Assembly: GCA_963821705.1 (NCBI GenBank)
Contig: CAWGEV010000007.1
Coordinates: 62,001 to 126,000, forward strand
Direction of reading: 5' to 3'
Source of the DNA: DASUPK01 sp963821705
GTDB lineage: Bacteria; Actinomycetota; Thermoleophilia; Solirubrobacterales; 70-9
Length of the DNA stretch: 64,000 nt
In this document: positions 35,805 through 45,025 of the stretch, one piece after another
Layout: the number at the start of each line of letters is the position of its first letter
Position numbering within the stretch: position 1 is the first letter of the stretch
Made by a program: the position numbers and the translations under genes
The notes under the pieces: model-generated
Told to the model about the DNA's origin: nothing
What the model saw: the letters and a program-made list of their open reading frames with translations, nothing else
Databases searched by the model: none

Positions 35805-35897
35805 CATGGAAAGCAGCACCCAACTGTGACTCTCCTGCTTCTCTCGCAACGGAGACGTGCGCTGCGGGACAGCGAATTCGGGTGGATTGACGAGCTG

Positions 35898-36543
35898 CTA
35901 GGTGCCTAGGAACGCCAGCACCGCCAGCACGCGGCGGTGGTCCTCGGCGGCCGGCGGCAGGTTGAGCTTGGAGAAGATGCTGGTCACGTGCTTCTCCACG
36001 GCGCGGTCCGAGATCACCAGCGCGTCGGCGATCGCCCTGGTTGCTGCGCCCCTCGGCCATCAGCCCGAGCACCTCGCGCTCTCGCGGGGTTAGCTCCTCC
36101 AGCGGGTCCTCGACTCGCCGGCGCCCGAGCATCTGCGAGACGACCTCGGGGTCGAGCGCGGACCCGCCCTCGGCCACCCGCCGGATCGCATCGGAGAAGC
36201 GGTCGAGATCGGAGACGCGGTCCTTGAGCAGGTAGCCGACGCCGGCGGCGTCGTCGCCCAGCAGCTCCAGCGCGTACTCCTCCTCCAGGTACTGCGAGAG
36301 GACCAGCACGCCGGTGTCCGGCATCTCCTCGCGGATCGCGCGCGCCGCCCGCAGGCCCTCGTCGGTGTGGGTCGGCGGCATGCGGATGTCGATGATCGCG
36401 ACGTCGGGCTTGTGAGCCTTGACCTTGCGCATCAGCTCCTCCGCGTCCGCCGCCTGCCCGACCACCTCGAAGCCCGCGTCCCCGAGCAGCCGGGCGACTC
36501 CCTCGCGCAGCAGCACCGAGTCGTCGGCGACGATCACCCGCAC
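35898..36543 (-). CDS. LuxR/NarL-family response regulator, frameshifted
   Basis: About 214 aa. GTG 36543 opens VRVIVADDSVLLREGVARLL; the receiver holds the phospho-accepting Asp in DVAIIDIRMP and Lys in YLLKDRVSDL. The HTH begins ELTPREREVLGLMAEGRSNQ; one extra G near 36036 moves the rest (IADALVISDRAVEKHVTSIF, KLNLP) to another frame, ending TAG at 35898. It overlaps the end of the sensor kinase gene by 10 nt, making a cognate pair. Output would be transcriptional; targets unknown. Confidence 0.8.
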
Positions 36544-38285
36544 GGGATGCTTGCCCTCACGGTGGTGCCCTCGCCGGCGGCGCTCGCGACCGAGAGGCGG
36601 CCGTCGAGCGCCGAGACGCGGTCGGCGAGCCCCCGCAGGCCGGAGCCCTGCTCCGGGTCGGCGCCTCCGACGCCGTCGTCGCTGACCTGGATCTCGACGT
36701 GGCCGTTGCGGCGCGCCACGGTCACTGTGGCCGCTCCGGCCTGGGAATAGCGGGCCACGTTCGTGAGCGCCTCGGCGACGACGAAGTAGACCGCCGATTC
36801 GACCGAGGACGGCAGCCTGTCATCCGGCGTCTCGACCAGCTCGACCGGCACCGGGGAGCGCCGCGCGAGCCCGTTGATCGCCGCCTCGAGGCCGCGGTCG
36901 GTGAGCACGGCGGGGTGAATTCCGCGCGCCAGCTCGCGCAGCTCGCCGGTCGCCTCGTTCAGCTCCTCGAGCGAGGCATCGACAAGCTCGGCGCCGCATC
37001 GGGGTCGCGGGCGATCCGGTCTCGCGACCAGGCGCAGGTTGATGCCGAGCGCCATCAGCCGCTGCTGAGCGCCGTCGTGCAGGTCGCGCTCCAGCCGCCG
37101 CCGCTCGTCATATCCGGCCTGCACGATGCGCGAGCGTGAGGCCCGAAGCTCCTCGACCTTCGCCCGAAGCTCCGCGTCCAGCCGCTCGTTTTCGAGTGTG
37201 AGCGCTGCCGCGGCGCCGACCGCCTGCACAAGATCGCTCTCGTCGGCAAGGTCGGCGTCGTGGATGATCGCGGCCATCCGCCGGCCCTCGTGGTCGATCG
37301 TGGTGGCGATCTTCCCCTCCGGGATCGAATCGAGCGGCCTCGGCCGACCGTCGGCGTCGACATACGCGTCCTGGTCCGGAACCCAGTAGACGAGCTCGAG
37401 GGTCGGGTCTCCGAGCGCCTCTGCGAGGGCGTTTCGCAACGCACCCCGACCGCCGCTCGCCGCCAAGCCGCCCGACAACCGAACTGATCGCGTCGGCGCG
37501 GCTGAAGCGGGTTCGCAGCAGACCGACGAGGAAGGCAAAGGGCAGGCAGGCGAGGGAAGCGAAGATGGCCAGGGTCATCCGGTCGGCGACCGTGCCGGAC
37601 AGGTTGGCCTGCTCGACGATCAGCTCCGCTCAGCAGGAGCGCGAGGGTGAGGCTGCCGACGGCGAGGACCGGGGCGAAGGCCCGCCGCTGATTCGGCGCG
37701 CTGTCCCGCCAGCGCCGGTAGAGGATCGCCACCACCGCGCCGAACAGTGCGATCGAGACGTCCACCTGCGCCGCGCGTGATCGCCGCGGACGCCTGCGAG
37801 TGAGTGATCAGCAGCGGATTGGCGGGACAGTCGGCGCAGCCGGCTTTGGCGGGATCGGTCAGGACGAACCCGGCCACCTGGACGACCGTGGCGTTGAAGT
37901 AGGCGATGGCGACTAGGAGGCGGTCGACCCCGCTCTCCAGCCGTCCGTAGGGAAACGACATCAGCAGGTGGATCAGCAGGGCCCAGATCAGCACCTCTCC
38001 GAGCGAACCGATCGTGAAGACGACGCTGTTGTTGGAGAAGGCAAGCGCCTTCAAGAGGCCGCTGAAGCCGACCGCGATCATCAGCGGACCGATGTTGTTG
38101 TCCCGGGCGCCGCCGCCAGGCGTAGAGCCCGGTGCCTATGAATCCCCAGCCGATCGCGAGGGTCAGCACCGCATAGGCACCCCGGTGGACGTTGTGCCCG
38201 CCGTTGAGGACCACGACGAAGGCGCCGACCCCGAACACGAAGGCGACAACGACCACGGGTATCAGCGCGCGACGGGGCTGCTCAT
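36534..38285 (-). CDS. Sensor histidine kinase (HisKA_3/NarX-DesK type), several frameshifts
   Basis: The C-terminal part is intact: a GAF-like linker (LELVYWVPDQDAYVDADGRP), the phospho-acceptor in ERDLHDGAQQRLMALGI, and the ATPase domain VAEALTNVARYSQAG, VSDDGVGGADPEQGSGLRGL. The N-terminal sensor consists of membrane segments scattered over frames: VVVVAFVFGVGAFVVVLNGG, MIAVGFSGLLKALAFSNNSV, VLIWALLIHLLMSFPYGRLE, LAIFASLACLPFAFLVGLL. At least four single-base shifts are needed, for example one surplus G at about 38102-38106. The start ATG at 38285 overlaps the upstream receiver gene as ATGA. Confidence 0.75.
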
Positions 38286-38639
38286 CGCAGCAGGGCGGCG
38301 ACGGCGGTGCCGGTCAGCTCGCCCTTGGGAATGAAGCCGCGAGCGCCACTGGCACCGATCGCCTCGCCGAGGTCCGTGGGGTCATTGCTGGAGGTAAGCA
38401 CGATCTGCGGGGTCCGGCCCTCCGCGCCGAGCAGGCGCCTCGCGACCTCGAACCCGTCGATGTCGGGCAAGCCGCACGTCGAGCAGGACGAGATCCGGGC
38501 GCAGCTGCTCGACGGCCGCCAGCGCGGCGGCGCCATCCTCGGCCTCCCCGACGACCTCGTAGCCGTCGGCCTCCAGCATGCGCCGGGCGCTGGCCCGGAA
38601 GCTCGGGTGGTCATCGACGATCAGGACGGTCTTCCCCAT
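38282..38639 (-). CDS. Stand-alone receiver-domain protein, frameshifted
   Basis: About 119 aa: MGKTVLIVDDHPSFRASARR, phospho-acceptor Asp in DLVLLDVRL, then in the next frame PDIDGFEVARRLLGAEGRTP, QIVLTSSNDPTDLGEAI and FIPKGEL (conserved Lys). The break is near 38470. No output domain follows, so it may act as a phosphate sink or protein-interaction switch for the kinase encoded next. First gene of the three-gene operon. Confidence 0.75.
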
Positions 38640-38819
38640 GGCCTGATTCTCGCCCAAGGGCTGGCGTCCATACGGCTGGCCGCACGGCTCGGGCGGTTAC
38701 CCGTACCTCCGCGGGCTCCAGCCGAACCCCCAAGACGCCTGCCAGCCGCCTGGTCTGCGGGGCCCTCCGCTGGCAGCCTGGCGCCATCTTCGAAATTCAC
38801 TCAAGGAGGAGGATCAACA

Positions 38820-39666
38820 TGACCCCCAACCGCACCGTACAGGCCCAGCCCCGACACCGAGCAGGACTCGTCGGCGGCCGACCGCCAGCTCCGGAGGCGA
38901 CGCCGCTCGGAGCTACCCAACGACCAGCGGCGTCTGCCGCAGCTCTCGCTGCGCGGCATCCTCGCCGTCTGGGCCGCAGCCGCCCTGCCGATGGGGCTGC
39001 TCGCCTGGGTGGTCTCACCGTTGCTTGCGGACCAGCTCAGCGGTCCGGCGCTCTCTCCCGCGTCACTGCTCATCATGCTGACCGGCGGGCTCATCTGGCA
39101 GTTCGCACTGGTGATGATGCTCGTCCTCCGCGAGCAGGGAACGCTGCGCTGGTCGGTGCTGCGAGACGCTCTGTGGCTTCGCGCCCCGCGTGCTCCGCGT
39201 ACGGGTCGTCGCGGAGGCCGGGCCTGGCTCATCGTCCTCCGTCCTGATCGTCGCCCTCGCCGCCGAGCAGCTGGTGCCCGCATGCCCCCTTCCGCGGCCC
39301 GCGACTTCGGCGATTTCCTCGGATCACACGCCGGGCACGTGCTCCTGGCCGGATCCTGGGGCTGGTTCGCGATCATCGTCGTGCGGGTTCGTCTTCAACA
39401 CGGTGCTGGGCGAGGAGCTGCTGTTCCGCGGATTCCTGCTTCCCCGGATGGACGGCGTGTTCGGCCGGCGGGACTGGGTCGCGAACGGCGTGCTCTTCGC
39501 GGTCTACCACCTGCACGTGCCGTGGGTGATCCCGAGCGCGCTGCTCGACACGTTCATCATCGCCTACCCCTCGAAGCGCTACCGCAGCGCGCTCGTCGGG
39601 ATCGCCGTGCACAGCGCGCAGTCGGTTGTCCTCGGTGCGCTCGTGCTCTCCTTGGTACTGAAGTAG
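38820..39666 (+). CDS. CPBP-family intramembrane metalloprotease (Abi/CAAX type), frameshifted
   Basis: ATG 38820 has AAGGAGG upstream. Membrane segments MGLLAWVVSPLLADQLSG and LLIMLTGGLIWQFALVMMLV lie in one frame. After shifts near 38930 and 39180-39400 the catalytic part reads FNTVLGEELLFRGFLLPRMD (EExxxR), GVLFAVYHLHVPW (metal His) and VGIAVHSAQSVVLGALVLSL. Family members cleave membrane proteins or prenylated substrates; bacterial ones often serve bacteriocin immunity. It is divergent from the two-component operon, which may regulate it. Confidence 0.75.
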
Positions 39667-39693
39667 CACCGGCCGAGGTTCGAGCCGCCTTCT

Positions 39694-39722
39694 GAACGGG
39701 CCGCCGACTCGGCGGCCCGTTC
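39694..39722 (+). terminator. Terminator of the CPBP protease gene
   Basis: Perfect 12-bp stem GAACGGGCCGCC / GGCGGCCCGTTC with a 5-nt loop, 28 nt after the stop; only a weak T-run (TG repeats) follows. Confidence 0.7.
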
Positions 39723-39822
39723 TGTGCGCTAGGAGGGCCCCATGCCTTCACGGGCGATGAACGGAACGCCCCCCTTTCGCGTGAAGCGGAAGACTTCGGC
39801 TGTTGGGACGGGACCTCCCGGA

Positions 39823-39870
39823 ATAGCCGCTTTGGACGAGAAGCGGCTATCGGTTTGCATGGAAAGCTGC
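39823..39870 (+). repeat. Paired REP-like repeats A and B
   Basis: A with an extended perfect stem (ATAGCCGCTT ... AAGCGGCTAT) followed by B (GGTTTGCATGGAAAGCTGC). Confidence 0.8.
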
Positions 39871-39982
39871 GCTCTTGAGGACAGCACCCGAGGACGCCGC
39901 CCGGACGGGTGAAAATCACCAATTGACAAGTCGGGCTGGAAGCAGGTTGACTTGTCCGGTTGGACCCTTTCGCCCTGGTCAG

Positions 39983-40438
39983 ATGATCTCGCCCAGTCAG
40001 AAACCCCGCAGGACTTGTCTATCGGTCGCGATCATCGCTGGGATCTTGCTCCTCTCCGTCGGTGCGGTGGCGATCGCTGCGGCGCCGAAGAAGGGTGCAC
40101 GGTACGTCGGCACATCGGGTCCCGGCTTCCCACTTCACTTCAAGGTCTCGAAGGACGGCAAGTCGGTCCAGAAGATGGTCTTCCGATTCGATCCGAGTTG
40201 TCAATCCGGCACGGGGTCAGTCAGCGCAAAGTTTTCCTTCGGGTCGCGCCCCATCCGCGGCGGCAAGTTCTCGGGGTTCTCCGTGGAGCATCGCGGCCCG
40301 ACCGAGACCCTCACCCTCCGGATCAGCGGTCAGTTCGAGATCGGTGGCACCGCTTCCGGTGGGGTGACCGCTACCTCACAGGTCAAGAGCCTGGGCAAGT
40401 GCAAGCAGGCGTCCGCGTTTACAGCAGCGATCGGCTAG
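39983..40438 (+). CDS. Small secreted protein of unknown function
   Basis: 151 aa from ATG 39983. An N-terminal basic stretch and hydrophobic core (LSVAIIAGILLLSVGAVAIA) form a signal peptide or anchor. The mature beta-rich domain starts KKGARYVGTSGPGFPLHFKV, with GKSVQKMVFRFDPSC, FSGFSVEHRGPTETLTLRIS and SGGVTATSQVKSLGKCKQAS; two Cys could pair. The composition resembles secreted beta-sandwich proteins of the same island, but it lacks the cationic tail. Confidence 0.65.
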   Translation: MISPSQKPRRTCLSVAIIAGILLLSVGAVAIAAAPKKGARYVGTSGPGFPLHFKVSKDGKSVQKMVFRFDPSCQSGTGSVSAKFSFGSRPIRGGKFSGFSVEHRGPTETLTLRISGQFEIGGTASGGVTATSQVKSLGKCKQASAFTAAIG

Positions 40439-40484
40439 CACGGCGCTGAACCAAAACGCCGACTACAGCCCGGTGGCCGGGTCG

Positions 40485-40610
40485 ACTTGCATGGAATGTC
40501 ATGAGCGCCCCGCTTTCGCGGAAAGCAGAATCCTCGCTGCCAGGGCAAGAGCCACCTTAAAACCGCCGCTTTGGACGAGAAGCGGCTATCGCTTTGCATG
40601 GAATGTCATG
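40485..40610 (+). repeat. Cluster of REP-like repeats B, variant, and A with B
   Basis: B variant (ACTTGCATGGAATGTCATGAG, 40485-40505), a hairpin CCGCTTTCGCGGAAAGCAG (40510-40528), A (GCCGCTTTGGACGAGAAGCG, 40565-40584), then B variant again (TTTGCATGGAATGTCATGAG). These are the rightmost copies in the window. From 40611 to 40930 no gene is seen. Confidence 0.7.
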
Positions 40611-40933
40611 AGGGTCCCGCGTGTCTGTCTAGGTATCTGTGCTGTTTTGGAACATCTGCGAACAGGTTGAGATGCGCGACATTCAGCGTCGGCTCAGTTG
40701 CGGTAAGCCGACACCGGCGCCGAGACAAAGCGCAGCGAGCGGGCTTCGTCATTCTGGGAGGTGCCGTTGCGTCCTGAATCGGTTGTTGATCCCAATGTCA
40801 TGCCGATGTGAGCGACTGCGGGACGGGCGGACAGCCCTTGCTCTAGGTCGAGCGCGGCCACCTTGTCACCGTGAACTAGCGCTCTCAAGCGTCCCCCGCC
40901 AGGGGTGATGATGGCGAAGGGGCAATTTCGGGG

Positions 40934-40963
40934 TTGACTTCCCGCATTTTGCGCGGATACGGT
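40934..40963 (+). promoter_or_regulatory. Putative sigma-70-like promoter
   Basis: TTGACT (40934-40939), an 18-nt spacer, TACGGT (40958-40963), about 113 nt before the secreted-protein start at 41076. Confidence 0.45.
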
Positions 40964-41075
40964 CGGCGCAAGGCGACCGGGTTGGAGCGGTCACCTGGGG
41001 ATCCGATGCTGTTCGTAGGGGGGACCCGAGTCGGGAGTTCGCCGGTGCGGGCCGCCAAGCGAAGTGGGAGAGGAA

Positions 41076-42035
41076 ATGGACTCACAAGGAGTGACTCGCA
41101 AGGGGCGTGTGGCCCTGATCGCTCTCGGATCCGCCATTGCGGCGTTTTTTGCCGTGGGGGTTCCGAGCGCCTCGGCTGCCATGTTCCCTCAATGTCCGCC
41201 CGTCGGTGCGAACGATGGCTGTTCCATCCTGATCACGGTTGATGCGAACGGCCAGGGAAGCGTTGCTGCGGATCCGAATCCGCCTAACAACGGTCCGTAC
41301 GACGGGTCCGATGACACGCTCGTCGGCCTGCAGAACAACGCGGCCGGAAACGTGACGAGCGTGAACCTGTCGTCGGCGACGCTGCCGATCTTCGGCTTCG
41401 AGGCCGACGGCATCTGCGATCCGGCGAGCTGGCCCGGGGGGCCCGGCAATGGCGCGGCACCCGGTTGCCCGAGCCCAGCGGGATTCGGGCCCACGGGCTA
41501 CGAAGGGCCGAACAACACGTTCGACAACATCAGCGCGGACCAGATGTCCGGGCGCGTGGTATTCACGAACCCAGTCGGGCCCGGCGGATCCGCCTACTGG
41601 GCCCTGGAGGAGCAGCTCTCGGCGGCCGACGTGAACGTCGGCGCCGTCGCCGGCGCGGCCTGCGGGTCGGTCAAGGCGAGGGCCACCAGCTACAAGCCCA
41701 AGGTGTCCCTGACGCCCACGGTTCCCGGCGTGCGCGCCTGGATCTATGTGGACACGCCATCGCAGTTGCTGATCGATGCGTCGCTGAACGTCGGTGGCAA
41801 GGCGTCGGCGAGCAAGTCGTTCAGCCTCGGGACGTTCGCGCAGCACAACTCCGGCAAGAAGAAGCTGCGCATCGCGATTCCGAAGAAGTTGAAGAGCGCC
41901 CTGCCGCTGGGCACGAAGGTGGACTTGGTCCTCTCGATCAAGACCACCCCGGATTCGGCTCCTGCCTGTGCCAGCAAGGACTCGCAGAAGCTGACCGTGC
42001 ACACGAAGGTCGTGCACATCCTCAAGAACCACTAG
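41076..42035 (+). CDS. Secreted protein of unknown function
   Basis: 319 aa from ATG 41076, preceded by GGGAGAGGAA. Signal peptide: basic MDSQGVTRKGR, then VALIALGSAIAAFFAVGVPS and ASA cleavage. The mature domain has paired Cys (PQCPPVGANDGCSILITVD; GICDPASWPGG; GCPSPAGFGP) and a C-terminal Ig-like region (KKLRIAIPKKLKSALPLGTK, VDLVLSIKTT). No enzyme motif. A strong hairpin follows at 42050. Outside the repeat cluster, so possibly resident chromosome. Confidence 0.7.
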   Translation: MDSQGVTRKGRVALIALGSAIAAFFAVGVPSASAAMFPQCPPVGANDGCSILITVDANGQGSVAADPNPPNNGPYDGSDDTLVGLQNNAAGNVTSVNLSSATLPIFGFEADGICDPASWPGGPGNGAAPGCPSPAGFGPTGYEGPNNTFDNISADQMSGRVVFTNPVGPGGSAYWALEEQLSAADVNVGAVAGAACGSVKARATSYKPKVSLTPTVPGVRAWIYVDTPSQLLIDASLNVGGKASASKSFSLGTFAQHNSGKKKLRIAIPKKLKSALPLGTKVDLVLSIKTTPDSAPACASKDSQKLTVHTKVVHILKNH

Positions 42036-42049
42036 CGGTTCGTCTGCGT

Positions 42050-42079
42050 GCGGCCGTCCCCAAGCTCGGGGGCGGCCGC
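42050..42079 (+). terminator. Terminator-like hairpin
   Basis: GCGGCCGTCCCC, loop AAGCT with C, then GGGGGCGGCCGC, 15 nt after the secreted-protein stop. No U-run. Confidence 0.55.
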
Positions 42080-42084
42080 GCGTA

Positions 42085-42327
42085 GCATCGTCGGGCGACG
42101 AGATCAAGAAGACCCTCGAGGCCGAGGTGCTCCAAGCCGGACAGGTGGAGTTCAAATCGACCCAGGTCAAGGCATCGGACGATGGACGGCGCCTCGAGGT
42201 CAGTGGCGAGCTCAACATGAACGGTGCTCGTCATCTGGGGCATCAAGCCCTATTCAGGACTGTTCGGACTCTCAAGGTCAGGGATGAGGTGCGAGTGATC
42301 GCCGAGGCGACGCTTCCCGCCGGGTGA
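42085..42327 (+). pseudogene. C-terminal fragment of a YceI-like protein
   Basis: Frame: SSGDEIKKTLEAEVLQAGQV, EFKSTQVKASDDGRRLEVSG, ELNMNG, then a divergent end and a stop at 42325. FKSTxV followed by a VSGELxxxG strand is the YceI lipocalin-like signature. The N-terminal half is missing and the end departs from the family, suggesting truncation and a shift. A short GTG-initiated product from 42127 cannot be excluded. Confidence 0.4.
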
Positions 42328-42357
42328 GCGCCTGGCGTCACCAGCTTCGCTCAGCGC

Positions 42358-43038
42358 TCAGGTGAGGAGCTCGATCACGCCACGGACGATCAGCAGCACA
42401 CCCAGTCCCGCTGCGACGTAGATCCCGGCCTTGAGGCCATTCCGGCTGAGCCACGCCCTGAAATCCTGCACGGCCACGACGGTTCGTTCCGGGGCGAAGA
42501 CGTACCCGATCAACGGGATCTCGAGCAGGATGAGAAGCATGAAGTTGAAGCCGAGGATGACCAGGATCGTCACCGCCACGCTGTAGTTCAGCTTGTCGAG
42601 CTCGTGAAGCGCGGCGAGGTAGGAGACCCCGGGGAGGGTGAGGACCATGCCGACCAGGAAGGTGATCCGGGCGGAGCCTCTCCCCAGGACCTTCTCGACC
42701 TTGGACGGGCCCTTCTCAACCCCTTCCTTCTCCTTCTTCTTGCGCTCCCGCCTCCGCTCCATGCGCTCGCTCCTGAGCACGTAGGCGACCACCAGCAAGA
42801 GCAGCCCGAGCGCGATGTCCATCGCCGGGCTGATGCTGTTCTGGCTCGTGCTGGTCGCGCCCGACTGGTGAACAACGAAGACGTACACGAAGCCGATGGT
42901 GAGGCTGACGAGCAGGCCGCCCAGCAGGTAGCCGATCAGCAGGCGCTTCGGGTTCGGCAGGAAGAGCATCACCGTCACAGCGGCGAGCAGGGTGGCGTTC
43001 GCTGCGGCGACCAGCGAGTAGAGGAAGATGTTGCCCAT
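42358..43038 (-). CDS. GAP-family (Sap-like) six-segment membrane protein
   Basis: 226 aa. MGNIFLYSLVAAANATLLAA, VTVMLFLPNPKRLLIGYLLG, a Ser-rich loop, then MDIALGLLLLVVAYVLRS, a Lys/Glu-rich cytoplasmic loop (ERRRERKKKEKEGVEKGPSK), and three more segments ending AGIYVAAGLGVLLIVRGVIE. This matches mycobacterial Sap/GAP proteins linked to export of lipids across the inner membrane. The substrate is unknown. It lies immediately downstream of the three-repeat secreted-protein gene on the same strand. Confidence 0.75.
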   Translation of the reverse strand: MGNIFLYSLVAAANATLLAAVTVMLFLPNPKRLLIGYLLGGLLVSLTIGFVYVFVVHQSGATSTSQNSISPAMDIALGLLLLVVAYVLRSERMERRRERKKKEKEGVEKGPSKVEKVLGRGSARITFLVGMVLTLPGVSYLAALHELDKLNYSVAVTILVILGFNFMLLILLEIPLIGYVFAPERTVVAVQDFRAWLSRNGLKAGIYVAAGLGVLLIVRGVIELLT

Positions 43039-43054
43039 CTATGCGCCGGTCTGA

Positions 43055-43966
43055 CTAACCCCTTCGGCAGATCGCGAACGCCTGCATCGTCTGTGGCGAC
43101 CCGGTGTCGTCGTTGTTCGCGGTCCCCAACCATCCCGCACTTGGGTTGGACCCGCCCGCGGCTGAGGTCGGGAAGCTGTTGGCGACCTCGACCCCGAGGT
43201 CAGCACCCGAGATGTCGATCCCTCCCCCCGTGACACTCGTCCCCTTGGGACAGAGCGCTTCCTGGGAGACCGCACTGTTGTCTCTTACGGGGGAGCGGTC
43301 CGACTGAACGTAGCGGTACTTGCCGAAGCGGGAGCAGACCGCCTGCACCACCATGGTCTGGCCGGTGAGCGTGCCGTTGTTCGCCCTGCCGAGCCAGCCG
43401 TCGTTGTGCTTCTGTCCGCGATCTTTGCCGTCAGCCGGCTCGCTCGAAGCGACCTCGACCTTGAAAGAGGTGCCAGAGGTGTCAACGCCGCCCCCGACCA
43501 GCTTGGCCCCCTTGGGGCACGAAACCTGCGCCTGAGCCTGGCCGCGGGGAGGAATGTCCGTGGTCACGAACGGATGCGTGTACTTGCCCTTCTTGGCGCA
43601 GACCGCCGTGCCCCTGATCTTCGCGAAGAATCCGGAGCTGTTGTCCACCTCGACGTGCCAACCCGAGTCGGTCACCGTGGTCGATGCGACTTCGAGGTTG
43701 AAGTTGCGCTGGTCTCCGTCGATCGCGACACCACCTCCGGTTGGCTCGGGATGGCTCTTGGGGCAGGGGATATCGAGGGCTCGGCGCCCCTGGCTCTCGT
43801 CTCCCCCCGCGTCCGAAACCCCGGTCAGGAGCGACGGATACACCAGACCGCCCGAGCCACCGCCCGCCAGCACGCTCCCGGCCGGCAAGATGACCCCAAT
43901 CGAGGCCAGCAACCCGAACAAGCCACAGCGGGACAGCGTCCGTGCTGCGAAACCGAATCTCCTCAT
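43055..43966 (-). CDS. Secreted protein with three CPKG...TGGG repeats
   Basis: 303 aa from ATG 43966 with GGGAGGGG upstream. Signal peptide to about residue 34 (LFGLLASIGVILPAGSVLA). Three ~68-aa repeats follow, each with a leading Cys-Pro-Lys, a GGG turn, an EVA strand, a GW block and a closing Cys: CPKSHPEPTGGGVAIDG, CPKGAKLVGGGVDTSG with NDGWLGRANN, CPKGTSVTGGGIDISG with SAGWLGTANN. Each repeat probably closes one disulfide. Exported, function unknown. Confidence 0.75.
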   Translation of the reverse strand: MRRFGFAARTLSRCGLFGLLASIGVILPAGSVLAGGGSGGLVYPSLLTGVSDAGGDESQGRRALDIPCPKSHPEPTGGGVAIDGDQRNFNLEVASTTVTDSGWHVEVDNSSGFFAKIRGTAVCAKKGKYTHPFVTTDIPPRGQAQAQVSCPKGAKLVGGGVDTSGTSFKVEVASSEPADGKDRGQKHNDGWLGRANNGTLTGQTMVVQAVCSRFGKYRYVQSDRSPVRDNSAVSQEALCPKGTSVTGGGIDISGADLGVEVANSFPTSAAGGSNPSAGWLGTANNDDTGSPQTMQAFAICRRG

Positions 43967-44175
43967 CACCCCTCCCTTGGAAGGCGGCAATCCTACCGGC
44001 TTGGCCCAGATCGGAATCCAGCGCCCGCGGGGTAGGTGGCGGGGTCATGAGCGCAGAGCAGCCGACAAGTTGGATTACGACGACGGCGACGCCACGGTCA
44101 GGGTTCACCCGGTCCGGGTGATGAAGCCTGAGGTTGGGTGCGGTTCACTCGACGCGACCCTGGGATGAGCCGCTG

Positions 44176-45003
44176 ATGACAACGAAAGCTGATGCAGCGC
44201 CCTCGGACGCCCCGGGTCCGATCGCCCTCTACGAGCAGAGCGTGATCGAGCGCATCCGGGACTTCGACGACCCGCATCAGGAATGGCGGCGCCTCTTCTC
44301 CGAGCTGCTCGGCACGTTCTTCCTGGTGCTGGTGGCGGCCGGTGGCGGGATGATGGGCCATGCCTTCCCGGGCCAGGTCAGCCACACGGCGGCGGTCGTC
44401 GCACCGGGGCTGATGGTGATGGCGATCATCCTCTTCATGGGCAGGGTCTCTGGAGCGCATCTCAACCCCGCGGTCAGCGTCGCCTTCGCCCTGCGCCGAG
44501 ACTTCCCCTGGCGCCGCGTCCCGGGCTACATCGTCGTGCAGCTGATCGGGGCCACGCTCGCCGCCCTCTTCCTGCACGCGGTGATCGACGTCTCGGCCAC
44601 CTACGGGGCCAACTACCCCGCCCACGGCTACTCCTCGATGGCCGCCTTCTGGATGGAGCTGGTCCTGACCGTGGGCCTGGTCAGCGTGATCCTCGGCGTC
44701 TCCTCCGGCGCCCAGAACGTCGGCATCATCGCCGCCCTCGGGGTCGGCGCGTACATCGCCCTGGCCGGCCTCTGGGGCAGCCCGATCTCCGGCGCTTCGA
44801 TGAACCCGGCCCGCACATTCGGACCCGACCTGGTCGGCACCGATTTCACCAGCTACTGGGTCTACGTCGCCGGCCCTGTGGCCGGCGCAGCGGTGGCCGC
44901 TGTGATCGCCTTCGTCCTGCGCGGCCCGGGTGGCGGCAGGTCCGGTTCGGCCGCTGCGCAGGGCGGACTGTTCACCGAGGTCAGCGAGCGGGGCAAGCCA
45001 TGA
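44176..45003 (+). CDS. Aquaporin / MIP-family channel
   Basis: 275 aa with six membrane segments and both half-helix motifs: SGAHLNPAVSVAFAL and SGASMNPARTFGPDL. The first NPA is followed by VSV and the second by RTF, with the selectivity-filter Arg intact. The N-terminal ~45 aa (ALYEQSVIERIRDFDDPHQE) and the C-terminus are longer than in AqpZ. It conducts water or small neutral solutes; specificity is not deduced. First in a plus-strand set with the amidotransferase (22 nt gap) and FGE genes. Confidence 0.88.
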   Translation: MTTKADAAPSDAPGPIALYEQSVIERIRDFDDPHQEWRRLFSELLGTFFLVLVAAGGGMMGHAFPGQVSHTAAVVAPGLMVMAIILFMGRVSGAHLNPAVSVAFALRRDFPWRRVPGYIVVQLIGATLAALFLHAVIDVSATYGANYPAHGYSSMAAFWMELVLTVGLVSVILGVSSGAQNVGIIAALGVGAYIALAGLWGSPISGASMNPARTFGPDLVGTDFTSYWVYVAGPVAGAAVAAVIAFVLRGPGGGRSGSAAAQGGLFTEVSERGKP

Positions 45004-45025
45004 GGTTCACCGCCGAGGGCACCTG

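Noticed and set aside
19393..40610. Repeat A/B array as a classical integron with attC sites
   Set aside because: The repeats are too short and lack the GTTRRRY core and paired inner boxes; the integrase lacks visible IntI-specific features; some units are inverted.
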